From: Streptomyces luteolifulvus
GTDB taxonomy: Bacteria > Actinomycetota > Actinomycetes > Streptomycetales > Streptomycetaceae
Direction: 5' to 3'
DNA length: 64,000 nucleotides
Assembly (NCBI RefSeq): GCF_008806595.1
Contig: NZ_VZRB01000031.1
Location: 26,433-90,432, forward strand
Position 1 is the stretch's first letter, and each line of letters begins with the position of its first letter. The position numbers and the translations under genes are program-made. Below the pieces are notes generated by a model. It was not told the DNA's origin and did not search any database. It saw nothing but the letters and a program-made list of their open reading frames with translations. Of the stretch, positions 9,203 through 17,403 are shown one piece after another.

Positions 9203-10104
9203 TGTTCCGCCCCACTGCCAAAGGCGTGGCGCCGTTCGGTGAGTTCAGGACCTGGTACCGGGTCACCGGCGAACTGTCGCCGCACCGGACGGCGCTCGTG
9301 GTGGCGCACGGCGGACCCGGCAGCACGCACGACTATCTGGTGAGTCTGGCCGCCCTGTCCGAACTGGGCGTCCCCGTGGTGCACTACGACCAGATCGGCA
9401 ACGGCGGTTCGAGTCATCTGCCGGACGCACCCGCGGACTTCTGGACCGTCGAGCTGTTCCTCGCGGAGCTGGACAACCTGGTACGTCACCTCGGCATCGC
9501 CGGGAACTACATGCTGTTCGGGCACTCGTGGGGCGGCCTGCTCGTGGCCAAGCACGCCTCGACCGCCCCCGCCGGGCTGCGGGGCCTGGTCATCGCCGAC
9601 GCCCCCGCGTCGTATCCGCTGTGGCTGGAGCAGATGGCCGTCCTGCGGGCCCGGCTGCCCGCCGGCGTCAACGAGACGCTGCTGCGCCACGAGGCCGCCG
9701 GAACGACCGACAGCGACGAATACCACGCGGCCACCCGGGTCTTCTACGACCGGCACATGTGCCGCCTCGACCCGTGGCCCCGCGAGTACCAGGCGTCGTT
9801 CTTCGAGATGTACAACGACCCGACGGTCTACTCCACCATGAACGGCCCCAGCGAATTCCATGTCATCGGCTCCCTGCGCGACTGGGGAGTGACGGACTGC
9901 GTGGCCGGCATCACGGTGCCGACGCTGCTGATCTCCGGCCGTCACGACGAGGCCACCCCCGAGACGGTCCGGCCCTACGCGGAGCTGATCCCGGACGTGC
10001 GGTGGGAGATCTTCGAGAACTCCAGTCACGTGCCGCATCTCGAGGAGCCGGAGCGGTTCCGTGACGTCCTGACCGAGTACGTGAAGGCCGTGGCCTTCGG
10101 CTAG
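9202..10104 (+). CDS. Prolyl-aminopeptidase-type alpha/beta hydrolase (VinJ-like candidate)
   Basis: A 300-residue alpha/beta hydrolase of the proline iminopeptidase (S33) family. It has the HGGPG oxyanion-hole motif (about residues 36-40), nucleophile elbow GHSWGG (Ser near 109), an acid in GRHDEA (near 249) and a His in SSHVPH (near 276), so the triad looks intact. GTG 9202 overlaps the preceding TAG by one base. Enzymes of this family remove N-terminal Pro or Ala; in macrolactam pathways such as vicenistatin the homologue VinJ removes the protecting aminoacyl group from the finished polyketide chain. Position directly behind a terminal PKS and before a stand-alone adenylation enzyme fits that role. 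The family call is firm; the VinJ-like role is inferred. A general peptidase or resistance hydrolase remains possible. Confidence 0.88.
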   Translation: MFRPTAKGVAPFGEFRTWYRVTGELSPHRTALVVAHGGPGSTHDYLVSLAALSELGVPVVHYDQIGNGGSSHLPDAPADFWTVELFLAELDNLVRHLGIAGNYMLFGHSWGGLLVAKHASTAPAGLRGLVIADAPASYPLWLEQMAVLRARLPAGVNETLLRHEAAGTTDSDEYHAATRVFYDRHMCRLDPWPREYQASFFEMYNDPTVYSTMNGPSEFHVIGSLRDWGVTDCVAGITVPTLLISGRHDEATPETVRPYAELIPDVRWEIFENSSHVPHLEEPERFRDVLTEYVKAVAFG

Positions 10105-10110
10105 GACAAG

Positions 10111-10140
10111 CTAGAACCAGCTTGAACCAGCCAGAACCAG
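10111..10140 (+). repeat. 10-bp tandem repeat, 3 copies
   Basis: Three imperfect units (CTAGAACCAG, CTTGAACCAG, CCAGAACCAG) fill most of the 48-bp gap between the hydrolase and the adenylation gene and end against the AAGGA ribosome binding site at about 10141. Confidence 0.9.
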
Positions 10141-10152
10141 AAGGACGAGAGC

Positions 10153-11748
10153 ATGGCCGATGAGCGGTTCGTCCCCCGATTCCCCGCCGACACGCTCGAC
10201 GCGTTCGCGCTGGCGCCGCTGGCCCGGACCCCGGACAAGCCGGCCGTGGTGGAGCGCGGCGCGTCCGGGGGCGTCACGTCGGTGTCGTACCGCGAGCTCG
10301 CCCAGCGCGTCGAGGAGTACGCCAAGCGGCTGACGGCCGCCGGGGTGCGGATCGGTGACCGTGTGGTGGTCGAGGGACACACCTCGGCGTCGTCGATCGC
10401 GCTCCTGCTCGCCTGCGCGCGTGTGGGCGCCGTGTTCATCCCGGTGGACCCCGACACACCGGCCCTGCGGCTCGACTCCATCGTCGACGCGACCGGGCCG
10501 GCGCTGTTCCTGCACCCCGCGGACGGCCCCGCCCGCACGCCGCGGGACGACGTGCCGCTCGGCGCGTTCGACGCGGACGGCGGCATCACCGTCGACCGGG
10601 TGCCGCCGGCCCGGCGACCGCTCAGACGCGGTGTGGTGGGCGGCGATCCGGCCTACATCATCTTCACCTCGGGCACCACCGGCCGCCCCAAGGGCGTGGT
10701 GATGAGCCATCACGCGGCACTGGCCTTCTACCGCGGCACCCAGCGCTTCGGCGCGGTGTCGCCCGACGACCGCGTGGCGAGCACGTCCCCGCTGGCCTTC
10801 GACGTCGCCCTGTTCGACATCTGCGTGAGCCTGGGCACGGGCGCCACCCTGATCGCCGTACCCCGCGCCTTTCTCAGCTTCCCGCGCCGCCTGATCGGCT
10901 TCCTGCGGGAGGCGGAGGCCACCGTCGTGCACGGCGTCCCGTCGCTGTGGCGCCCGCTGCTGCGGCACGAACCCGACGGGGTCGCGGCCCTCGGCGAGCA
11001 GCTGCGCGGCATCCTGTTCGCCGGCGAGAACTTCCCCCTCGCCGAACTGCGCCGGCTACGGACCCTGTTGCCGCACCTGCGGGTCGTCAACGCGTTCGGC
11101 GCCACCGAGACCGTGGCGTGCTCGTTCGCCGAGGTGCCCAACCCCCTGCCCGAGGACGCCGAGGCCCTGTCCATCGGGCACGGCTACCCGGGCGCCGAGA
11201 TCCTGCTCCTCGACGAGCAAGGCGACTTGGTGGACGAGCCAGGAGCCGTGGGGGAGATGTACATCCGCTGCCCGTCCCTGTTCTCCGGGTACTGGGACGA
11301 CCCGGACGCCACCCGCGGCGTCCTCGTCCCGGACCCGCTCGAACCGCGCTCCGGGCAACGGGTCTACCGGTCCGGCGACCTGGCGTACCGCGGCCCGTCG
11401 GGCGAGCTGTACTTCTGCGGCCGGGTCGACTCCATGGTGAAGATCCGCGGCAACCGCATCGAACTCGGCGAGATCGAACGCCGCCTGGCCGAGCATCCCG
11501 AGGTGACGGCCGCGGTGGTCCTGGCCCTCGACGGCCCAGAGGGTGAAGCGGCCCTCACGGCATGCGTCGTGGCGACCCCGACCGGGGCGACCCGCGCCGA
11601 ACTGGCCGACCTGTGCCGGCGCTCCATGCCCGCGTACATGACCCCCAAGAGGTTCCTCTTCCTCGACGAACTCCCCCTGAACACCAACGGCAAGGCCGAC
11701 CGCAAGGCCCTGACGGCACTGGCCACGGGCGACGCCACGGGGACATGA
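10153..11748 (+). CDS. Stand-alone amino-acid adenylation enzyme (VinM/VinN-like candidate)
   Basis: A 531-residue AMP-forming ligase with full NRPS-type adenylation cores: FTSGTTGRPKG (about residue 170), A4 region AFDVALFD (about 215), NAFGATE, YRSGD, the hinge GRVDSMVKIRGNRIELGE, and the C-terminal NTNGKADRK lysine (about 511). The Asp in AFDV corresponds to the residue that binds the substrate amino group, so an amino acid is the likely substrate. There is no condensation or carrier domain, so it must load a separate carrier protein. ATG 10153 follows AAGGA by about 7 bases. In macrolactam pathways, VinN-type enzymes load a beta-amino acid on an ACP and VinM-type enzymes cap it with Ala or Gly; either role fits here. 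It ends the co-directional polyketide genes; a convergent regulator follows. Confidence 0.9.
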   Translation: MADERFVPRFPADTLDAFALAPLARTPDKPAVVERGASGGVTSVSYRELAQRVEEYAKRLTAAGVRIGDRVVVEGHTSASSIALLLACARVGAVFIPVDPDTPALRLDSIVDATGPALFLHPADGPARTPRDDVPLGAFDADGGITVDRVPPARRPLRRGVVGGDPAYIIFTSGTTGRPKGVVMSHHAALAFYRGTQRFGAVSPDDRVASTSPLAFDVALFDICVSLGTGATLIAVPRAFLSFPRRLIGFLREAEATVVHGVPSLWRPLLRHEPDGVAALGEQLRGILFAGENFPLAELRRLRTLLPHLRVVNAFGATETVACSFAEVPNPLPEDAEALSIGHGYPGAEILLLDEQGDLVDEPGAVGEMYIRCPSLFSGYWDDPDATRGVLVPDPLEPRSGQRVYRSGDLAYRGPSGELYFCGRVDSMVKIRGNRIELGEIERRLAEHPEVTAAVVLALDGPEGEAALTACVVATPTGATRAELADLCRRSMPAYMTPKRFLFLDELPLNTNGKADRKALTALATGDATGT

Positions 11749-11812
11749 GAGCGGGCGCCGAGGTCCGGCTCGGGGCCCGGGACCGCGGCGCATGCCCCGT
11801 GAGCCCGATGGG

Positions 11813-12517
11813 TCACGGCCGCCCGCCCGAGGCGGGGGCGAGCCGGGCCAGGCAGAGCGAGGGCTCGACGAACGGTTCGAGCCGCTCGGCGGTGATCGGC
11901 GCGCGTACCTCGGAGAGCACTCCGCGCATCAGGCCGAGATGCAGGGAGCACACCACCTCGCGGTGCTGCTCGGCGAGCTCACGGAACGGGCAGTGCCCGA
12001 TCCGGATCACCGCCTCGTCCGTGCCGGTGATGCCTGCGGGTGGCGGCTCGGGTGCGAATCCGATGCTCTCCAGCACCTTCACCGTCCGCCGGACGCCCTC
12101 GGCGGCATCGATGTGCTGCAGCGGGGCCGGGCGGTCCGCCAGATAGCGGCCCCACTTCTCGCCGGTCTCGACCGCGGCCCGCTCGGGCTGCGGCAGTCCG
12201 CCGAGGACGACGCCGATCAGCATCTCGGCCAGCATCCGGTAGCTGCGCAGCCCGGCGGTGGCGTCCGCGGCGACGGCGCGGTACACCATCCGCGGCCGGC
12301 CGGGCTGGTCGCGTTCCTCGGTGTCGCGGGCGGCCAGCCCGGCCTCGACCAGCCCGTCGAGGTGGAAGCGGGCGGTGTTGGCATGCAGCCCGGTGCGTCC
12401 GGCGATGTCCTGAACGCCCATGGGCCGACGCGCCGTGCGCAGGATCTCCAGAACCCGGTTGCGACTCTCGCTCAGGGGCGGCGGGGGGCCGGGATCGATC
12501 ATGGGCAGTTCCGTCAT
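11813..12517 (-). CDS. HTH regulator with C-terminal Cys/His region (COG2345/SufR-like)
   Basis: A 234-residue regulator. An N-terminal winged helix-turn-helix (about residues 20-85, MGVQDIAGRTGLHANTARFH) is followed by a sensor domain ending in HCPFRELAEQ and VVCSLHLGLM, the pattern of COG2345 predicted regulators. Relatives such as SufR use such cysteines to hold an iron-sulfur cluster. It lies 47 bp downstream of, and on the same strand as, the nitric oxide reductase pair. An NO- or Fe-S-responsive regulator of that operon is therefore a reasonable inference, not shown. ATG 12517 is at the natural N-terminus (MTELPMIDPG); the frame stays open upstream, but that stretch is antisense noise. 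It is convergent with the adenylation gene. Confidence 0.85.
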   Translation of the reverse strand: MTELPMIDPGPPPPLSESRNRVLEILRTARRPMGVQDIAGRTGLHANTARFHLDGLVEAGLAARDTEERDQPGRPRMVYRAVAADATAGLRSYRMLAEMLIGVVLGGLPQPERAAVETGEKWGRYLADRPAPLQHIDAAEGVRRTVKVLESIGFAPEPPPAGITGTDEAVIRIGHCPFRELAEQHREVVCSLHLGLMRGVLSEVRAPITAERLEPFVEPSLCLARLAPASGGRP

Positions 12518-12545
12518 GGAGCCCAGTTTATTTGAATCCGCTTGT

Positions 12546-12569
12546 AAAAACAGCCTGACTTTTTTCAGG
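12546..12569 (-). terminator. Short intrinsic-terminator-like hairpin after the nor genes
   Basis: Read on the minus strand, CCTGA and TCAGG form a 5-bp stem round a 6-base loop, followed by CTG and a run of five T. The first arm overlaps the stop of the small membrane protein gene. The stem is short, so termination would be partial. Confidence 0.4.
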
Positions 12570-12978
12570 GCCCTTCCTGTGGTTGCTGGTCCTGTCGTCG
12601 CGCGTCCTGTCCGTGCGGCCCGCGGTGGGGCCGTAGATGCCGCAGATACCGGTACGCGACCAGGGCGTGCGGGCTTGCGGCGGCGACCAGGGCCGCGCTC
12701 TCCAGCGGCCGGTGATGACGGACGAGCTCCGCGGCGACCAGGACGAGGGCGATCGCCGAGATGAACAGGGACAGGACGACATGGAAGCGGCCGACCTCCG
12801 AGTGCGGCCAGTCGGCCGGATCGGCCGGCCGCGGCGCGTCGGGCACCGCGCGCCGGTATCCGGTGAACACCCGCGCGTCCCACGCACTCGTCGGCTGCCG
12901 GCGCTGGAATTCCAGCACACCGACCACGGCGAGCAGCAGCACCGTGTACACGGCCACGAAGACCGGCTCGGCGCTCAC
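12565..12978 (-). CDS. Small membrane protein coupled to nitric oxide reductase
   Basis: A 137-residue protein with two likely membrane helices (about residues 6-22 and 68-88) and a basic, His/Arg/Gln-rich tail. I do not recognise a named family. Its GTG overlaps the TGA of the reductase gene (GTGA), a strong sign of translational coupling, so it is probably a subunit or assembly partner of the reductase. The conserved-looking loop between the helices carries several His and Trp residues (DPADWPHSEVGRFH). Function is inferred from context only. Confidence 0.75.
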   Translation of the reverse strand: MSAEPVFVAVYTVLLLAVVGVLEFQRRQPTSAWDARVFTGYRRAVPDAPRPADPADWPHSEVGRFHVVLSLFISAIALVLVAAELVRHHRPLESAALVAAASPHALVAYRYLRHLRPHRGPHGQDARRQDQQPQEGP

Positions 12979-15359
12979 CGCTCCTCCTGGCCCGCCGGGA
13001 CGCCGTCGTCATCGGCCTCGGCCGCATGTCCCTCGACGTCGGCGGGGACGACCTCGGTGAACAGCAGCTCCTGCTCCGGGGCGTCCGGGAGGCGCGCCGC
13101 GGTGGTGCGGTGGCGGATGCCCAGCCAGGTCATCCACAGCAGCGGGAGCACTCCGCCGACGATGAACACCACGTCGCCGGGGAGACGGATCCACTCCAGG
13201 AAAGTGTTCGTCGGGCCGCGCAGATAGCCGAGGCTGCGGGCGTCGGCGTACCCGGCGTCGAGGACCTTGTACAGCTGCAGCGCCCCGCCGGGCAGCAGGG
13301 TGGCGAAACTCATCCACGCCAGGCCCAGGTTGAGCGACCAGAAGGACAGCCGGGGCCAGCGGTCGGACCAGCGGTGCTCGGGGATGAGGTAGCGCAGCGC
13401 GAACACGGCGAAGCCGACCGCCAGCATGCCGTAGACACCCATCATGGCCGCGTGCGCGTGGTTGGCCGTCAGCCCGGTGCCGATCTCGTAGTAGGAGACG
13501 ATCGGCAGGTTGATCAGGAAGCCGAACACGCCGGCGCCCAGGAAGTTCCAGAAGCCCACTGCGGCCAGGAACATCACCGCCCACCGGTGCGGGAAGGGGG
13601 TGCTCGACGGGCTGTGCCGGCGCGCGCCGAGCTGGAGGAAGCTCCACGCCTCCACGGTCAGGAAGAGCAGCGGCACCACTTCCAGCGCGGAGAACGTCGC
13701 ACCCAGGGCGAGGTGTTCGGCCGGTTCGCCGGAGAAGTACAGGTGGTGCATGGTGCCGATCACTCCGCCCGCGCTGTAGAGCACGATGTCGAGGTAGATC
13801 ACGGCCAGCGCCACCCGCTCGCGGACCACGCCGAGCAGCACGAACAGATAGGCGACGGTGACGGTGGTGAACAGCTCCAGGAAGTCCTCCACCCACAGGT
13901 GCACGACGATGAACCGCCAGAAGTCGGCCGTGGTGTACGTCGAGTTGGGGGTGGCCAGCAGGCCGACGGCGTAGAAGGCGGGCAGGGCCAGCGCGGCGAG
14001 GAAGAACAGCCAGGGCATGTTGGCCACGCTCTCGGTGGCCAGCCGCCGGCGCAGTCCGCGGAAGAGGATGAGCGCCCATACGGCCATCCCGGCCACCAGC
14101 AGCACCTGCCAGACCCGTCCCAGGTCGAGATACTCCCAGCCCTGGTTGCCGAACCAGCTCCACAGGCCGCCCAGCCATCCGCGCATCCCGGCCATCTCTC
14201 CCAGCAGGGAGCCGACGACGACCACGGTGAGCGCTCCGAGCAGCAGCCGGGACAGCAGAGCCTGCTTGGCGGGCTCCCAGCCGCGGGAGATCAGCGGCGC
14301 CAGGAAGATACCGATGGCCAGGAACGAGGTGACCACCCAGAAGATCGCCAGCTGTGTGTGCCAGGTGCGGGTGAGGTTGTACGGCAGCCACTCGTCCAGC
14401 GGGATGCCGAAGAACGAACCGAGATCCGCCCGGTAGTGCTGGGTGGCCGAGCCGAGCAGCGTCTGGACCAGGAAGAGCGCGGCCATGACGAAGAAGAACC
14501 AGCCGGTCGTGCGCTGGGCGGGCGTGAGCCGGACGGCGCCCGGTGCGTGGAACCGCAGTGTGCGCTGGTCGCTGCCGTGCCAGCCGAGGAAGTTCCAGCG
14601 GCCGAAGGCCGCGAACAGGCCGCCCGCGCCGACCAGGAGGAATATCAGCGACAGCACGCTCCACAGCACGGTGTGGCCGGTCGGCTCGTTCTCCACGAGG
14701 GACTCGGACGGCCAGTTGTTGGTGTAGGAGTACGACTTGCCCGGCCGTTCGGCCGCGGCCGCCCACGCCGACCATCCGAAGTAGGCGGTCAGGTCGTGGA
14801 TGTCGGCCGGGTCGGTGATGGCGTTCGGCCGCAGCCCCTGCTTGCCCTCCGGGCGGCCCAGCAGATCCGCGTAGTGCCCGGTCAGCTGCTCGAACGCCTC
14901 CCCTTGCGCGGGGGACCAGACCAGGGTGCCGGTGCGCTCGTCGTAGCGGTTGGTGCGGAAGTCCTCGACGGTGCGGGTGTGGGCGTCGGAGGAGCTCGAA
15001 GTGTCGTCGCCATACTGCTTGTTGACGGATTCGGCGCTGCGGTGCAGATAGTCGGCGGTGAAGTCGGGGCCGAGGTAGGCGCCGTGGCCGAAGATCGAGC
15101 CGTATTCCATCAGCCCGTTGCGCAGGAACGCCCGTTGCCCCTCGCGTACGTCGTCACCGGTGAACAGGGTCCGGCCGGTCGAGGTCACCACGCGGTCCGG
15201 GATGGGTGGTTCGGCCTGGTACGTGCGCACCGCCAGAAGTCCCAGGACCAGGAACCCGACGGCCGTCACCAGGACGGCCGCCTGCACCCACCCCCGTCCG
15301 ATCATCCGGGCCCGTCTGCCTCCGGTCGTGTCCTGCGCTGTGGCGTCCGACGTCCCCAT
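12975..15359 (-). CDS. norZ: Quinol-dependent nitric oxide reductase (qNOR)
   Basis: A 794-residue membrane enzyme that reduces 2 NO to N2O with electrons from quinol. The N-terminal helix and large extracytoplasmic domain (about residues 20-240) correspond to the NorC-like fusion of qNOR, and the rest is a haem-copper oxidase-type bundle. Visible candidate metal ligands are WHTQLAIFW, VHLWVEDFLELF, the GTMHHLYFSG pair and ANHAHAAMMG. Length is typical for the family. ATG 15359 is preceded by AGGAGGACGT, an excellent ribosome binding site. It heads a minus-strand operon with the small membrane protein. In a soil actinomycete without other denitrification genes nearby, detoxification of NO is more likely than respiration. 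Confidence 0.95.
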   Translation of the reverse strand: MGTSDATAQDTTGGRRARMIGRGWVQAAVLVTAVGFLVLGLLAVRTYQAEPPIPDRVVTSTGRTLFTGDDVREGQRAFLRNGLMEYGSIFGHGAYLGPDFTADYLHRSAESVNKQYGDDTSSSSDAHTRTVEDFRTNRYDERTGTLVWSPAQGEAFEQLTGHYADLLGRPEGKQGLRPNAITDPADIHDLTAYFGWSAWAAAAERPGKSYSYTNNWPSESLVENEPTGHTVLWSVLSLIFLLVGAGGLFAAFGRWNFLGWHGSDQRTLRFHAPGAVRLTPAQRTTGWFFFVMAALFLVQTLLGSATQHYRADLGSFFGIPLDEWLPYNLTRTWHTQLAIFWVVTSFLAIGIFLAPLISRGWEPAKQALLSRLLLGALTVVVVGSLLGEMAGMRGWLGGLWSWFGNQGWEYLDLGRVWQVLLVAGMAVWALILFRGLRRRLATESVANMPWLFFLAALALPAFYAVGLLATPNSTYTTADFWRFIVVHLWVEDFLELFTTVTVAYLFVLLGVVRERVALAVIYLDIVLYSAGGVIGTMHHLYFSGEPAEHLALGATFSALEVVPLLFLTVEAWSFLQLGARRHSPSSTPFPHRWAVMFLAAVGFWNFLGAGVFGFLINLPIVSYYEIGTGLTANHAHAAMMGVYGMLAVGFAVFALRYLIPEHRWSDRWPRLSFWSLNLGLAWMSFATLLPGGALQLYKVLDAGYADARSLGYLRGPTNTFLEWIRLPGDVVFIVGGVLPLLWMTWLGIRHRTTAARLPDAPEQELLFTEVVPADVEGHAAEADDDGVPAGQEER

Positions 15360-15412
15360 ACGTCCTCCTCGGGCGGTGGTGCCGGGTGGGTTCGGTGAAG
15401 TTGCTCAGCGCG

Positions 15413-15440
15413 ATATTAACGATGCGGTGGTTAAAAACAA
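15413..15440 (-). promoter_or_regulatory. Promoter with embedded palindrome upstream of norZ
   Basis: On the minus strand, TTGTTT (15440-15435), a 16-base spacer and TAATAT (15418-15413) form a plausible sigma-70-type promoter about 54 bases before the start codon. An inverted repeat TTAAC-N9-GTTAA (15416-15434) spans the spacer, as expected for a repressor operator. The promoter call is by eye. Confidence 0.5.
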
Positions 15441-15493
15441 ACTCGGATTGTGTAAAAGGGCCGCGAGGAGGCACGGCCCTGGTCTTCGGCGGC

Positions 15494-16966
15494 TCAGTGG
15501 CGGGACGCGTAGGCCGGCTCGGTCAGGCCCGTGGACAGCCAGCGCACCACCGACTCGGCGCTGTACGGACTTCCGTCGGGGGCGATGTGCCGCAGGAAGT
15601 CCAGGTCCTGGCCGATGGTGACGACGGGCGGCTCCACCACGCCCCGCGGGCGGCGCTGCCCGAGCCCGACCGCGGCCAGCAGCCCGTTGCACAGACACTG
15701 CCGCCCTTCGGTCCCCTCGGCGTCACCGCCCTTGCGGACATATGCCGTAAGAGGCTCCGCCGGGCAGCGGTAGTCGATGGTCCCGCGCGCGGTCCTGAAG
15801 GGCGTCCGCAGATAACCGAGGTCGCAGACCCGGGCGCGGGCCGCACTCACCTCGCGGTCGGCCAGGGTGCCGGGCAGCTCGGCGACCTTGAACGGGAAGG
15901 AGGTCGGGGAGGCCGCCGGATCGTTGCGCACCCTCAGCCTGCCGGCCCGCTCACGCTCCATCAGCTGCCGCCGCAGCCCCGCGTCCATGCCCGACTCCTC
16001 GCAGAGCGCGAAGACACTGCCGAGTTGGACACCGGCCGCCCCGGCCGCCCTGGCCTCGCGAACCTGCTCCGGCCCGCACCGGCCGCCGGCGATCCAGAAC
16101 GGCAGACCGAGGCGGCTCATCTTCGTGAAGTCGGGGATGTCCCTGGGCCCGTAGACCGGATCGCCGTGCTCGTCCAGGCTCAGCGGCCCGCGCGGCGGTG
16201 CGCTGTGGCCGCCCGCGGTGGGGCCCTCGACGACGAATCCGTCCGGCCGGGTCTCCTCGTCGCGGTTCAGATACGAGGCCAGCGCGGGCAGCGAGACGAT
16301 GGCCAGGACGCCGGGGCGGCGCAGCGGGGCGAGCCGCCCCGGTTCCGCTCCGCTCAGAATGGAGGCGGGGTCGAAGCGCAGCTCCAGGGGCCGCTCGTCG
16401 CCCTCCACGTCCACCCGCGCGGTGACCGGCTCCCCCTTGGCGAGCCCGGTGGCGATCCCGGGGATCTGGGCGGGGATGCCGGCGCCCACCAGGACATGGT
16501 CGACGCCCGCCAGGATCGCGCCGAACATGGCAGGGACGGTGGCGAGTTGGACCTTCTCCAGATAGTTGATGCCGACCGGTCCGTCATGGCCCTCCTTGGC
16601 GAGCCAGACCTCACAGAAGTTGGCGACGACGGTCAGGGACCGGGCGGGGCACCCCTCGTCGGCCGTCATCATGGGGGTGGCGGCGAACCGCTCCTTGGGT
16701 GTGATTCCGCCCTCGACGAAGTAGCGCTCCCGCAGAGCGCCGGCCAGCTCCGGTACGGGGAAGGCGGCGAGCGCCCGCCTGAGGTGACCGCCCGGGTCGC
16801 CGCTCTGGAGCACGCGGATCAGCAGGGTGTCGAGGGCGGTGCCGGAGACGACCCCCAGCTGCCCGGTGCGGGCGACCGCCCGTGCGAGCCGCCAGCCCGA
16901 CACCCCCACCCCCATTCCGCCTTGGATCAGCCACGGCAGGTCGGTCGCCGCCCGGGGTGCATTCAT
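15494..16966 (-). CDS. FMN-dependent nitronate monooxygenase-like oxidoreductase
   Basis: A 490-residue TIM-barrel flavoprotein of the 2-nitropropane dioxygenase/nitronate monooxygenase family. It begins with the barrel strand PWLIQGGMGVGVSGWRLARA, and has a mid-region VEGPTAGGHS glycine/His loop and a PFWIAGGRCGPEQVREA phosphate-binding strand. It is longer than the usual 320-370 residues because of a C-terminal extension that includes a Cys-containing stretch (RQCLCNGLLAAVG). ATG 16966 has GAGGA 6-7 bases upstream. Two perfect palindromes sit 25-67 bp upstream, so it is probably repressed by a TetR-type regulator encoded elsewhere. The natural substrate cannot be read from sequence. Confidence 0.82.
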   Translation of the reverse strand: MNAPRAATDLPWLIQGGMGVGVSGWRLARAVARTGQLGVVSGTALDTLLIRVLQSGDPGGHLRRALAAFPVPELAGALRERYFVEGGITPKERFAATPMMTADEGCPARSLTVVANFCEVWLAKEGHDGPVGINYLEKVQLATVPAMFGAILAGVDHVLVGAGIPAQIPGIATGLAKGEPVTARVDVEGDERPLELRFDPASILSGAEPGRLAPLRRPGVLAIVSLPALASYLNRDEETRPDGFVVEGPTAGGHSAPPRGPLSLDEHGDPVYGPRDIPDFTKMSRLGLPFWIAGGRCGPEQVREARAAGAAGVQLGSVFALCEESGMDAGLRRQLMERERAGRLRVRNDPAASPTSFPFKVAELPGTLADREVSAARARVCDLGYLRTPFRTARGTIDYRCPAEPLTAYVRKGGDAEGTEGRQCLCNGLLAAVGLGQRRPRGVVEPPVVTIGQDLDFLRHIAPDGSPYSAESVVRWLSTGLTEPAYASRH

Positions 16967-16983
16967 GTGGTCCTCGCATCCGT

Positions 16984-17033
16984 AACCTACGGTTTCGTAA
17001 CTTACGAAACCGAAACCTACGGCATCGTAGGTT
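16984..17033 (-). promoter_or_regulatory. Tandem palindromic operators
   Basis: A perfect 21-bp palindrome (GGTTTCGTAA-C-TTACGAAACC, 16991-17011) is followed after 2 bp by a perfect 20-bp palindrome (AACCTACG-GCAT-CGTAGGTT, 17014-17033). A further AACCTACGG half-site begins at 16984. All lie 18-67 bp upstream of the flavin oxidoreductase start. Arm length and spacing fit TetR-family dimers. No TetR gene is within the window. Confidence 0.85.
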
Positions 17034-17114
17034 GGTGGTCGGGGTCGCCCCCCGGTTTGGGCGGCGGTCGGAGATCGGGGGGTGGCTGCCTGCCCCCGAA
17101 GGCGTATGGCACGA

Positions 17115-17325
17115 TGCCGGTGACGGATGCGGAGGAACTCCGGTGCGGGCCCGACGGCCCTATTCCGGGGCGGGCCCGCCACTGTGACCGGGGAGCTGTC
17201 TCCCGCTGATGGCCACTGGCAGCCGGTGTGAGCCGGCCGCTGGGAAGGCCGGGAGCCGGCGCCGGTGCCATCGCCCTGCGGGCGGCCGGTGCCGAGACCC
17301 GGGAGCCAGGATATTCCGGCCGTCC
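17115..17325 (+). promoter_or_regulatory. Cobalamin (B12) riboswitch
   Basis: The leader of cobT contains the ordered B12-box elements of the class: GGAACTCCGGTGCG (from about 17136), CGCCACTGTGACCGGGGAGC, GATGGCCACTGGC (17208-17219 region), GGGAAGGCCGGGAGC, and GAGCCAGGATATTC (near 17321). Adenosylcobalamin binding would be expected to reduce cobT expression when B12 is plentiful. Outer boundaries are approximate. Confidence 0.9.
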
Positions 17326-17403
17326 CGCAGCCAGGCAGATCCCGCCCGGGCGCGGCCCGACACGGTGGCGTGGAGACCCGCCGACAGTGGAAGGCTTTCC
17401 TTC

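Noticed and set aside
11751..11780. Terminator between the adenylation gene and the convergent regulator
   Set aside because: The best stem (CCGAG/CTCGG) is only 5 bp and has mismatched flanks; too weak to list.
12531..12549. FNR/CRP-type site upstream of the COG2345 regulator
   Set aside because: TTTGAATCCGCTTGTAAA lacks the symmetric TTGAT-N4-ATCAA arms.
13026..15398. Plus-strand open frame of about 790 codons opposite norZ
   Set aside because: It is Gln/Glu/Arg-rich, antisense to a well-supported membrane enzyme, with no recognisable domain.
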